Shown here: positions 32,924-43,850 of the stretch, piece by piece
How the letters are laid out: every line of letters begins with the position of its first letter
Position numbering within the stretch: position 1 is the stretch's first letter
NCBI RefSeq assembly: GCF_037975245.1
Contig: NC_092571.1
Coordinates: 13,823,417-13,887,416 of the forward strand
Length of the DNA: 64,000 nt
Direction: 5' to 3'
Source: Apostichopus japonicus
Lineage: Eukaryota > Echinodermata > Holothuroidea > Aspidochirotida > Stichopodidae
Program-made: the position numbers and the translations under genes
Notes under the pieces: model-generated
The model's database searches: none
What the model was told of the DNA's origin: nothing
Seen by the model: the letters and a program-made list of their open reading frames with translations, nothing else

Positions 32924-33404
32924 CAAATAGACGGTAGGTGTGTTGCATTCCATTCGGGCCGGCGGTTGAGTCGCTGTTTGTAGACTTAAGGTCAACTTGA
33001 TACGTTCCAGCATCGTCTAGTTGGATGTTTAGGATTGAGAAATAAAAGTTATAGCAGTAATGCCTATAGTTAAAATAGAGGTTTTCTGCTTTGAATAGAT
33101 AACGATCATAATTATGATCTTCATAATACCAGAACATTCCAGAGTAAAGAAAGGGAGCTCGAGGAACAGCATCATCGGTAGCCAGCTCGGTAAAGTTCAA
33201 ATCTAATCTAAATATATATCTATATTCATATTCATATGATAATGAAATACTTGGAAATGATAAGTCACAGCCAACAACCACTTAACAGTCTGTTGATTTT
33301 ACTGTTGGTCCATCTTGACAATGATAATCACAATCAATATCTTTGGAAAATGACAAAATTACTAGACAAATGAGAAAACAAGGTAAATCAGGTAAAAATC
33401 CCAT
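32924..33404 (-). pseudogene. Ig V-type exon copy (paralog of the 41-kb exon) with one nonsense codon
   Basis: From the ATG at 33,404 it reads MGFLPDLPCFLICLVILSFS then DCDYHCQDGPTVKSTDC, and then a TAA at 33,284-33,282 where the intact paralog has TAT (CYVVVGC). After the stop the frame is fully open through LDLNFTELATDDAVPRAP, DRYLFKAEN, FSILNIQLDDAGTYQVDL to HTYRLF and the phase-1 donor TTG|GTAAGC (exon end 32,924). A single base change separates it from an open exon. It could be a pseudogene, an allelic null or an assembly error. Confidence 0.75.
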
Positions 33405-33899
33405 ATCGATAGATTTCAGTAATGTTACAATTATTCACAGTAGTTATTTTGAATGTTGTCACAGCAGTAAATGCAACACTTAACGGCATTCTGTCTGTAA
33501 AGCGAGGAGCGCTGTTTATTAATCAAAACAAGGATTCGTTCTTAAGAACCACCTGTACATGCGCACATATGTTTTTTTCATTGGAATAATATATGTGCTG
33601 ATTCAAAATGAAAGTGATCAGGATGACAAATTATTTTTTTAATAATTAAGTCACAATGGAATTCAATTGAACTTATACTTTGGAGAGAAATAAGTTTGCT
33701 GATATCTGTAGTGATATCATAATTTTTTACCTGGTTATCTTAATGGATATAAGCCGTTCAAATAGCTCGCATTCTATACATGCAAGTTGCCCAGATTCAC
33801 CACTGAATGAGTTCTTACACCTATCTATTAAAGACAGAAAACATGTCTTGGGGCTAAAATGGAGAATCCTTTGAAGGAAGCTTTTTATATTTCAACAAC

Positions 33900-35545
33900 G
33901 TTACTACTACCAATTAATACTAAAAATAAGATAATTGTAAGCAGTCAAACTGAGACACCCTCATAGCTTTCGCAATCAATGTATTTTTTTATTACAACCG
34001 TACATAGTAGGCAATTAATTGGCAACGAATGTAGTTGTAACCATCTATTGTATTAGTTTAGAGGGAATATTTCTTGTGCACTTTCAATATTTTCAAGTTT
34101 GACAAGATAGTGAAAATAATATGATCATATAAGTGAGACTAAAAACCGCTCATTGGTTGCCTAGCTTATTTTCAACAATGCAATGTTTCGGTCGAATGAT
34201 CCAACAACGATGTTGAGTACATCATGTGCTACGCCTGCCCCCTCCCACCTATAAAGGGGTAAATTTGTCTTTCCTCATCCCTGCCTCCCACCAACCACCA
34301 AAGCACATTAAAACGAGTTTGATGGCTATTTAATAATAATAGCCGAAACAACCCGGTAAACATGACGTTGTTAGAAGTGGAGATTTCGTTCATGACTATG
34401 ATCCATTCCTAATAAATCATGACTATGTTACATCATTTCAGATGACACAATTTGAAACAGTAAAGCTTCTTTAGTATTTTTTTCTACATTTGTTAATTAC
34501 GTTTCATTTTGATTGGTAGATTTGGCAATCATATAAAATGATTAACAGAGCGTTTGTGATAAATTGGTTAATATACTATAAGGATTACATGTTCAGATCC
34601 TGATTGGATCGCTGGGTTGTGTCTTTTGGCTTACTAAATTACTTTTCTGTAACTTTTCTGTTACTTTGTGTAACATGGGACTTAAGGTTTTGGTTATTAT
34701 CAACATAGTTTAATGCATGGCTCATCCTATACGATTTCCAAGCCGATAATCATGGCTTTTTCAGGTAAAACTGGTAAAGGTGAGCACCCGTTTATCATTA
34801 TAATTTGATGAGAGTGTTATAATTTCTTACCATATTTTACATTTATGACCAGTTGCTGAGAAGGACTTACAAACAGACTTACCAGTCTATTCTAAACGTT
34901 TTCGCCAATAAATTCGTTCACATTTTAACAGATAGTGGATGACACTTTACTGCAGAACGCGTAAAATGTGCAATCTAACATTTGTAAAGGTGTTATAACA
35001 TACTTCATTTTATACTGATTACCGCTTGTCTCTTATTCACAGTTCAAACCGATCAAGTCATGTACATACGATGGATTTCCCCCAAAAGATCGCGTATTTG
35101 GCCCGCCTTTACGCTCCGAGAACAACTGTTTCAATTGCACACGTTTCTGTATATGAATGTGAAATTAAATTACCTGTGACCAGAGGTTTACTGTTGTTAC
35201 TGTCGTATTAGGGGATTGTTCTTTATACAAAGGTGCTATAAACTTCAACTACAACAATAATTGTTTAGCAGATAGTATGATTCACTTTTCGTAATCATTT
35301 GTGACCTTTAAGGTAATAAAATCCAATAAGGGCCGTTATCAATTTGCTCGATTATTCTCTCTAATGACAAGTGGAAAAGCAATAAAAATCCTAGTATATA
35401 TGTAATCAAAGTAGATTTGTCTGCCTCTGTGTGCTTGCTTGTGTGTAGTTTGCAACTTGAAGAGCAGGATTTCTGCGACGGTTGACTCAACTGGGGCTAT
35501 TTGACACCACTTAAGGCTTTCAAAGAGCAGCGTAGAACATTGGTG
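33900..35545. repeat. Segmental duplication block A, copy 2
   Basis: Collinear with 42,420-43,850 and, from about 34,020, with 1-1,407. It has no LINE at the position where copy 1 carries the 110-bp insert. It ends at GAACATTGG, where an antisense LINE tail begins. No host gene is supported. Confidence 0.8.
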
Positions 35546-35756
35546 CTTTTTACGTGATCCGCCATGCGGGATACAAAACGTCACGGCCAAACGGCACATC
35601 CGAACCATCCCATTCTGACAAACGAAACTCAGGTCAAGCGAGCCAAAAAACATAAGCCCGCCGACCTGCAGAGACAAAACGCCCAACCCCCCACTCAAAC
35701 ATTCAAAAAACTACAAAAGGACGACCCGCACGCAGCGAAACGAAAAACCCCTCCCC
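35546..35756 (-). mobile_element. Tx1-like LINE 3' fragment (minus strand)
   Basis: Begins with CTTTTTACGTGATCCGCC, the reverse complement of the family 3' end, immediately after host GAACATTGG. It runs about 210 bp into the 3' UTR and then stops abruptly at CCCCTCCCC, where duplicated host sequence begins. It is one half of the composite 35,546-36,345 structure. Confidence 0.85.
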
Positions 35757-35875
35757 TAACATACTTCATTTTATACTGATTACCGCTTGTCTCGTATGCA
35801 CAGTTCAAACCGATCAAGTCATGTAAATACGATGGATTTCCCCCAAAGGAACGCGTATTTGGCCCGCCGTTACGT
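35757..35875 (+). repeat. Filler copy of host DNA from 640-760 bp upstream
   Basis: About 119 bp, starting TAACATACTTCATTTTATAC, that repeats 34,997-35,120 in the same orientation with a few substitutions. It is sandwiched between two LINE fragments in opposite orientations. Confidence 0.85.
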
Positions 35876-36345
35876 GTAACGGGAGACCGTTCCTGGTCGT
35901 TAGGACAGGGCTTTATTTTATATGGGGTAGACCCTCCAGTTTGTTCGGTTGCTGTGTTGCACCGTATTATTTTTGTTTGATCTATTGTGAAAAAAAACTT
36001 GTTTGGAGGAATAGATGTGTGTGGTTTTTAGGGGGAAGGTTGCAGTTGGCAGGTAGTCCTGGAGGCGGTGAAGTGTGACATTCGGCTTCATGCTGAAGGC
36101 GATTTTCGCTGTTTATCTGGGGCTGCCTTTTTTGGACTGTGGTGTGCTGGGGGTGTTTCGTTTCGCTGCGTGCTGGTCGTCCTTTTAGTGGTTTTTGAAT
36201 GTTTGAGTGGTGGTTGGGGGTTTGTCTCTATAGGCCGGTGGGCATGTTTATTTATTTTTTTGCTCGCTTGACCTGAGTTTCGTTTATCAGAATGGCCGTT
36301 TGGCCGTGGCGTTTTTGGATCTCGCATGGCGGGTCACGTAAAAAG
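35876..36345 (+). mobile_element. Tx1-like LINE 3' fragment (plus strand)
   Basis: Starts in the ORF2 C-terminal coding region (AACGGGAGACCGTTCCTGG) and runs to the 3' hairpin (CTCGCATGGCGGG) and GTCACGTAAAAAG. Together with the opposite fragment and the filler it forms a composite insertion. No target-site duplication was found around the composite. Confidence 0.85.
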
Positions 36346-37055
36346 GACACTACGGTATAGATTCTGATTAAAGTATGAAAAGCAATCGAAATTAGCTTGG
36401 AAAATAAAAACAAGAAATATTAGACAGGAAAAGAAAACGACGATTCGATATCTTAGCGAAATGAGTTGTTGGACCCCCGGAAATACATTCCGAGAAGTCA
36501 TCATTGCATACCGTTATTACTCGTAGTATTCAACGTATTAAATTTATGAGTAATATATTTTGTTAATTTATTGTTGACTCATAGCACTTGTTTGTTCTCT
36601 TTTATCCAGGATGACGGTATTTGACAAGTTGCTCTTGTTTAATTATGCACAAGTTGGGCAAAGTTTCAGTTCAAAAGAACGAAAATCTGTTTATCCACCA
36701 TCAATGGGATAATAGTGATTCATTACCTTACGAATTAAATTGGTTGTTTTGGTACCTTTATATATGGCAAAAGCGGCAAGGGGGAAGGTAAATACAAGCT
36801 GAACTAGAAAGAAAAAAAGAGAACTTGAAATAAATCCCAAAGAGTCGACGCTCATCACGGAGATATGCTAGAAAAACGAGAACATATTTGTACCCAATCG
36901 TCATGAACTGAACACGTGGAAAGAACCTTCAACGTAAGTAATAGGCGTAAACACTTATGAAAATATATCTGTTATTAATTACAATGTTGTGTATATTTCA
37001 CACTCATATACGACTACTTTCTACAAAGAATCCTGACAACAACAACAAATTTGAG
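36346..37055. other. No gene recognised
   Basis: AT-rich unique-looking sequence between the composite LINE and the start of the 37-kb duplicated region. No exon, RNA or repeat was identified. Confidence 0.5.
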
Positions 37056-37159
37056 AGTGTGCCGTCATATTACCAGAATACACTATCCACTAACTGAACA
37101 AGAATAATGGGTTTTAATTTGCCTATTGAATTTTGCTTTACAGAAAACAGATTGATTAC

Positions 37160-38045
37160 CACCCGGAAAAGTCCCCCTCCCGGACGATTTCTCCCCGGAC
37201 AATCCCCCTCCTCAGAAATTTCGACGATTGATTGACAGCCGATGTAGGCGGGGTTTAGGCTATTAGTAAAAATGAGGGTGAGGCTAGAACTAACCGCAAC
37301 AGAAGATTTCATGTGTTCATATTGTTGTTGTGTCCCACTGGAGCGTGACTGCATATATTCCTTTGCCACTGGCAAGGAATAAAAAAGAGTCAAAGAAAAG
37401 TCTACCAGGAAACAAATGCAGCTATAGTGCGCGCGAATTGCGCAGAACATGTTAAGGTTATCTAGTGTTACTACATTGTAAAAGTATTACATTGGTAGCG
37501 TGACAGGACGAAAGTGGTAATTCAGATCTCTATGTAAGTAGAGCAAAGTAAACCAATATCTCACACCCTTTATGTGGAAACAATTAAGCGAAAATCACTC
37601 TCTTCAGGGTAGTAGACATGGTTTATACACAGAAAACGGAAATAAATAAATATATCACCATTGCACGAGAAACTCGCACAAAGATACTCGTTGTTCGTAT
37701 CTTTAAATTCGCGATTTTGTTTTCTCAGGTGAGTTGGGCCCGTTCATTATGCTAATAAAAAATAATATAGAACGCACGCGCAGTTTTTTTTGTTAACTAG
37801 CGTTATAAAATCGTCACAATTGGTTGCTCCCGATTGGCAATCATCAGTGGGCCAATAGTGTCCGGGAAATTGTCCGAGGGATTTCCAGGGGGAAATTGTC
37901 CGGGAGGGTAATCGTCCGGGGGTAATTGTCCGGTGGGGAGTCGATGTGGGATATTGTCCAGGTGGAGTTTTCTCTGGTGGGAACTGTCCAGAGTGGGTAT
38001 TACCTGGGTGGGTACTCGTCCTGGGGGGTTGTCTGGGGAGTGTGA
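37160..38045. mobile_element. Foldback-like element with C-rich/G-rich inverted ends (uninterrupted copy)
   Basis: The left end carries CCCGGACGATTTCTCCCC and CCGGACAATCCCC at about 37,165-37,200. The right end, 37,858-38,035, is an array of GTCCGGG/AATTGTCC units in the opposite sense. The 885-bp length matches the paralog at 23,905-27,690 after subtraction of its L2 LINE. The same flanking direct repeat is found outside both ends (near 37,093 and 38,075). No open frame of interest. Confidence 0.6.
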
Positions 38046-38296
38046 CGTCGTATAACCAGAATACACTTCCCACTTACTGAACAAGGATAGTGGGTTTCAA
38101 TTTGACTTTCACACGGTTATATTTAAAATGGTGAGTGCTGGGAGATTATAATACTGATTAAAGTAAATATTACTAGATAACTTACTAGCTGACAATGTAT
38201 TGCAGGTTCTCGTAAAACATGGATGTAAACTGAAGATAGTAAACGTAGGAAAAAGAATGTCGCTCGTTCCATTATTTAAATATGCCATGAACTCAC

Positions 38297-38333
38297 CCTA
38301 TATCTTCACAGATTCGATACACACCAAAACCCA
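38297..38333 (-). other. Possible 37-nt micro-exon, copy 2
   Basis: Identical to the candidate at 27,971-28,007, with the same acceptor and donor, lying 670 bp downstream in gene order of the intact Ig exon at 39.0 kb. Whether it is spliced is unknown. Confidence 0.2.
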
Positions 38334-39002
38334 CTGAAATAACAACAGTCCAATTTCCTTAAACTAAGTCACTACACCATTCTTTAAAGACTTTAGGTAG
38401 TGCCCTCGTTATATCAATACTTGCTAACTATTCATTGGCTCTTATGTTTAAAGCCTATGTGAATCATGCAATGGTGCCGTCTTGTTATATAACTAGCAAT
38501 TGTTCTTATGTAGTAATATTCGCCACTGCATGCAGTGCAACGTTTCTTAAAATATTATTATGAAGACTATTTATCAACACAGTAAGGCTTCGCTGTATTA
38601 CTGTACTAAAGTACCTGTGTGTTTGTACGATAGCGTTTAAAGTTCACAAATATGAACCAGGCAAAGACAGGTACATCAGGAGGCGCCTACATAATGGAGC
38701 TCAGTTAGGATCAGAAATAAAGGGTCCCTCGACCATACCCACCAGCCCGCGGACTTCGGAGCAACGCGTGCAAGGAAACACTTTGAAAGAGCAAAAACTC
38801 ATATTGTATTACAGTAAATTGTGTACTAACGATAACAGGAAACTAACAGTTACAAAAGTGAATTGCTTGTTTAGGTGCGATTTCGTATTCGGAAATTGCT
38901 CTCAGTCTGTAACATTTTCTTAGGGAGTGGGTATTTTTATATGTTAGGCGATGACTTTCAATGTTTTGCGTACACGGTTAATTAAATAAATGATAAACTC
39001 AC

Positions 39003-39837
39003 CTGGACTACTTTTAGAGATGTTAAATACACATCTGTCCGAATACTGCGGCGTGGAAAGGAACGCCAGCGATTCCTGGGTAGCGATGCATCCAACAGTT
39101 GAGTTTTCATTACAAGACGTAATGTCAACAGAAAGCTCTTGGATACCGTTATCATCTGTGTAATGTTTCTGAAAATCACAGCCCTCGGGCTCGATCATTT
39201 CCAGATTTATCGGTGGAAACCCGTTTGTTATTGAACAGGATATAGCTACGTGGTAGGAGCCAGATGGGGATGAGGAGGGGCCTTGACAAACAAGAGGTGT
39301 AAGAGGCTGGTAGACTGTAAAGAGATGATAGGTGTGATGAGAGTAAAGAGTATACGGGAAGTCAGCATCAGCCAATGACAGATGATAAGTACCAGCATCC
39401 TCTCGTTGAAGGTTTAAGATAGAGAAAGAGAAATCAACCTTAGTAACTTCAGGCCAGTAGTGGGATAGATCTTCCTCGATATATTCTACTTTTACTTGAA
39501 ATAAATATCGATTGACTGTCTGATTCTGTCTGAATTGTATACCGTTGTAGGAGTAAATTGGTTTAGAGGGAACGTCTCCATTAGTACGTCCGGTAAACTT
39601 CATCGCTACTCGTAAACCATATATATATATATGTGTGTTATATATAAGTAATTCAATATGATATTTGTAAACAGCAATATCCGGGAACGAGAAGTCACAG
39701 CCTAGCATAGCGTAGCAGTCCTTTGAATTTACTGTTTGTCCTTCTCTGCAGTGATAGTTACAACCGATAACATTACAAGTATATAATACAAGGAAGATGG
39801 CAAGATGAAAGAACTTTGAAACAATGAAACCATCCAT
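39003..39837 (-). CDS. Ig-receptor exon: signal peptide plus two Ig-like domains, intact
   Basis: An open exon from ATG 39,837 to the phase-1 donor CCAG|GTGAGT (exon end 39,003), 278 codons plus one base. Residues 1-25 are a hydrophobic signal peptide. Residues 26-175 form a V-like Ig domain with four Cys (26, 30, 41, 47), NRYLFQV (109-115) and REDAGTYHL (145-153). Residues 176-275 form a second Ig domain with six Cys (184, 201, 220, 242, 250, 269). The F-strand Cys expected two residues after the DAGTY Tyr is absent, so domain 1 cannot form the standard disulfide. An AT microsatellite lengthens the region around residues 60-76. A TM exon of the 17.4-kb type is needed downstream but none was seen nearby. 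Likely a surface or secreted receptor; ligand unknown. Confidence 0.75.
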
Positions 39838-41280
39838 GTTTAAATAATTAACGACTTTTTAAGTTTTCCAACGTCGCAGACGTGCGTTTGTGTCAACATT
39901 TATTTTGAAAATTCTTATGAGAGATAGAAAGTGATCTTTGTTACAATGCGCATGCGTTAATTTGCTTCCAACTGTGCATGACTGGAAAATATATTTCCAA
40001 CATGACAACATGCATGTGCGAGTGTGTTTCCAATTTAAACATCGCTTTGTTTTTATATTTAATTTGAGCAGTTATATAAGCTGAGATTAGGCTAATGATT
40101 TTAATATAACATTCTTATTTAATGAAAAACATTTTTTTATAAGGGTGAGTATATGTGTATGAATAGTTTGTTGTCCTTTTGTGCTCTCGCTATTAATTTA
40201 ATGCTTTTACGTGGCTTTTGAAACAGTACCCTCCAGTAACATCAAATCAAGTTTTAGTATGTAACGAATGTCATTAATATAGTTTCGTACTGAGTTAGAC
40301 CGAGAAAAACAGAGAATTAAAATGCAACATGGAGCTTCAAATGAAGCATTGACAGAGCATAAGCATATAGCCATGATCTTTATCATGTTAAAGTGATACG
40401 TTCATCAAAAACGGATTGACTGTAGATGAAAGTGATGACGCTCTCACGTAAAACATTGTACAAAACTGAATTCGTGAGCATTCTATTTTAATCTGCTCTT
40501 GTGACCTGACATGTGAATTCAAAATGCGATGCTACAGTGTAGATAAGAACTTATCAGCAATTGAAGGCTAAAGTATTATCTTCCAAATGAGGTATAAACA
40601 AATAATCCGGAGTTACTATTCTGTTTTTTGTGGGGTGCTTTATATTTCAAATCCAGGTGAATGATTATATTCATAGTTCTCGATCATCCGCATTAAATTA
40701 TTTTTAGTGTTTCTTTATCACAGTTTAAATACAACAGGCTCATGCACTCATTTGGTAGGAAGATTAGTGAAACGCATTTACAAATGGTGAAACCTTTATT
40801 ACCCTTCCATTGCTTTTTTGGTAGAATCCTTCACCTTTACTTATTGAATAATTTATGGAATATATATATTAACTATGCACACCTCGATAACGAAGGTCCA
40901 AGCCGACTTAGAACTCAATTCGTTTCCAAAGAATATGGCAAAACTTTTTCAGAAAACTGAACATCAGTCTCCATTTTGAATGTCCTCTTACCCACCTTAC
41001 CTAATAATGATCCGTATATAATTGTAGTTCTATAATGTGGAAATATATTCAAATTCACTTCAGAAAACGAAAAGACACATGTCATCCTTGTTAAGGAATA
41101 GTTAAAGTGGTTTCTAATGAAACTGTTTGTATTTTTCGCAAACATCTAATCATTTGGATATTTCTGTCAGTTTTTTTTCTTCAATCAAAGTAACTTCTTA
41201 CATCAATGCATGTAAGGAATTTTAAAATTTACAGTCACGCTTTGCACTCGTCGGCTTTTAGTCATATATAACTGAGTATG
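39838..41280. other. Spacer between the two intact Ig exons
   Basis: Its part 40,740-41,280 aligns with 32,450-32,890, and 40,430-40,560 resembles 21,200-21,320 upstream of the 20.5-kb Ig copy. This supports tandem duplication of whole Ig units. I found no second Ig-domain exon, TM exon or promoter motif I would defend. Confidence 0.55.
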
Positions 41281-41307
41281 AGTAGATTCATGTTAGGTAG
41301 AGCTTAC

Positions 41308-41782
41308 CAAATAGACGGTATGTGTGTTGCAATACAGTCGGGCCGACAGTCCAGTCCCTGTTTGTAGCCTTTATGTCAACTTGGTAAGTTCCAGCATCGT
41401 CTAGTTGGATATTTAGGATTGAGAAATTAAAAGTAAGAAAGCGATTCCCATGGTCATAATAAAGGTATTCAACTTGGAATAGATAACGATCATAGGTATG
41501 ATCCTCATTCCACCGGAACGTACCAGAGTAAAGAATGGGAGCTCGAGGAACATCGTCATCGGTAGCCAGCTCGGTGAAGTTCAAATCTAATCTAAATATA
41601 TATGTATTTTGATATGAAAATGAAATATTTGGAAACGATAAGTCACAGCCTACTACCACATAACAGTTTGTTGAATTTACTGTAGGTCCATCTTGACAGT
41701 GATAGTTACGATCAATATCTCCGGAAAATGAAAAAGTGATCAGGAAAATGAGAAAACAATGTAAAACCGGTACAAATCCCAT
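41308..41782 (-). CDS. Ig-receptor exon: signal peptide plus single V-like domain, intact
   Basis: An open exon from ATG 41,782 to the phase-1 donor TTTG|GTAAGC (exon end 41,308), 158 codons plus one base. Signal peptide is residues 1-21 (MGFVPVLHCFLIFLITFSFS). The V-like domain has Cys 29, 40 and 46, LDLNFTELATDDD (65-77), DRYLFQVE (98-105) and QLDDAGTYQVDI (126-137). Position 135, where the F-strand Cys should be, is Val. Unlike the 39-kb exon, translation does not run on into a second Ig domain: a consensus donor follows HTYRLF. The next exon is not identified; the region downstream holds only the 39-kb exon, which has its own ATG. It may be the 5' exon of a separate gene, or alternatively spliced. 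Confidence 0.75.
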
Positions 41783-42419
41783 ATCGATAGATCGCGGTAT
41801 TGTGACAATTATTCACAGTAAATATGATGCATTTATCGCAACACTTCGCATATCTGTCTGCAAAGCGAGGAGCGCTGTTTATGAATCAAACCAAGGAGTT
41901 GTTACTAAGTAAAACCCGTGCATGCGCACATGTGTGTGTTTTAATTTGAATACTATATGTGCTAATTCAAAATGAAAATGACTAGTCTGACAATGATTTA
42001 AATTTTTTCATGGCAACGTGACAATAAAAATTTATTTAAATTGTAGTTTCGAGAGAAGAAAGTCTCCTGATGTCTGTAGTGTTTTATAACCATTTAACTT
42101 GTACTCTTACTGGATGCAAAGCAGTTAAAATCGCTCGGATGATTTTATTTTATACATGCAAGTCAAACAGGTTTTAAATTCCCTGTGTCTGCATTTTCTG
42201 TAAGAAATTATAATGCGTTAAGCGTTTAGAGTATGCAATTGATTTACAAGTCTCTTAAATTTTACATAGGTACATCTAACTCAACCAGATTCGCCACTGA
42301 ATGAGTTGTTATACCTATTTATGTAAGACAGAAACATGTCTTTGAAGCTAAAGTGAAGAATCCATCGAAGTAAGTATTTTATATTTCAACAACTTTAAAC
42401 CCGTACCGATAATTACTCA

Positions 42420-43850
42420 AAATAAGATAATTGTTAGCAGTCAAACTGAGACACCCTCATAGGTTTTTGAAAACAATGTATTTTTTATTACAATCTTACA
42501 TAGTAGGCAATTAGTAGGCAACGCAGGTAGTTGTAGCCATCTATTGTACTAGTTTAGTGAGAATATTTTATGTGAATTTTCATTATTTTCAAATTTTACA
42601 AGATAATTAAAATATTATTATCTTGTATGTGAGACTAAAACCGTCCATTGATTGCCTAGCTTTTTTTCAACAATTTGGTCAAATAATCCAACAACGATAT
42701 GGAGTGCATCCTGTGCTAGAGAAGTGAAGGACGTGAAATTACGCCTGCTCCCTCCTATAAAAGGGGAAATTTGTCTCACTTCACCACAGCTTCCCGCCCC
42801 ACCCACTAAACACATTTCAACGAGTTTGATGGCTATTTAGTAATAGCCGAAACAACCCGGTAAATATGACGTGGCTAGAAATGGAGATTTCTAGTAAATC
42901 ATCACTCTGCTACGTCAATTCAGATGATACAATTTGAAACAGCAAAGCTTCTTTAATATATTTTACCACATTTGTGTTAATTACGTTCCATTTTGATTGG
43001 TAGATTTGGCAATCATATAAAATGATTAACAGAGAGCGTTTGTGATAAATTGGTTAATATACTATAAGAATTATATGTTCAGATCCTGATTGGATCACTG
43101 GGTTGTGTCTTTTGCCTTGCTTAATTACTTTTCTTTACTCATGGGTGTAACATGGGACTTAAGGTTTTGGTTAAAATCAACAGAGTTTAATGCATGGCTC
43201 ATCCTATACGATTTCCAAGCCGATACTCTTGGCTTTTTTAGGTAAAACTGTTAAAGGTGAGCACACGTTTATCACTCTAAACTGATGAGGGTGTTATAAT
43301 TTCTGAACATATTTTACATTTATGACCAGTTGCTACTGAGGACTTACAAACAGACTTACCAGTCTATTCTAAACGTTTTCGCCAATAAATTCGTCCACAT
43401 TTTAACAGATAGTGGATGACACTTTACTGCAGAACGCGTAAAATGTGCAATCTAACATGTGTAAAGGTGTTATAACATACTTCATTTTATACTGGTTACC
43501 GCTTGTTCTCTTATTCACAGAACAAACCGATCGTGGATTTTCCCCAAAAGAACCCGTATTTGGCCCGTCTTTACGCTCCGAGAGCAACTGTTACAATCTG
43601 TATATGGGTGCGAAATTAAATTACCTGTGACCAGAGGATTACTGTTGTTACTGTCGTATTGGGGGCTTGTTCTTTATACAAAGAATGTGCTATAAACTTC
43701 AACTACAACAATAATTGTTTAGCAGATAGTATGATTAACTTTACGTAATCAATTCTGACCTTTAAGGTAAAAAATTCCAATTAAGGCTTTCAAAGAGCAA
43801 CATAGAACATTGGTTAACCTGCGATTAAAGAGGCTTGTTTACAAGTGACG
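42420..43850. repeat. Segmental duplication block A, copy 3
   Basis: Collinear with 33,920-35,540 and with 1-1,340. It lacks about 140 bp present in copies 1 and 2 (junction near 43,780) but retains uninterrupted host DNA (GAACATTGGTTAACCTGCG) at the site where copy 2 carries an antisense LINE. It provides the empty-site reference for the insertions near 800, 1,408-7,100 and 35,546. Confidence 0.8.
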
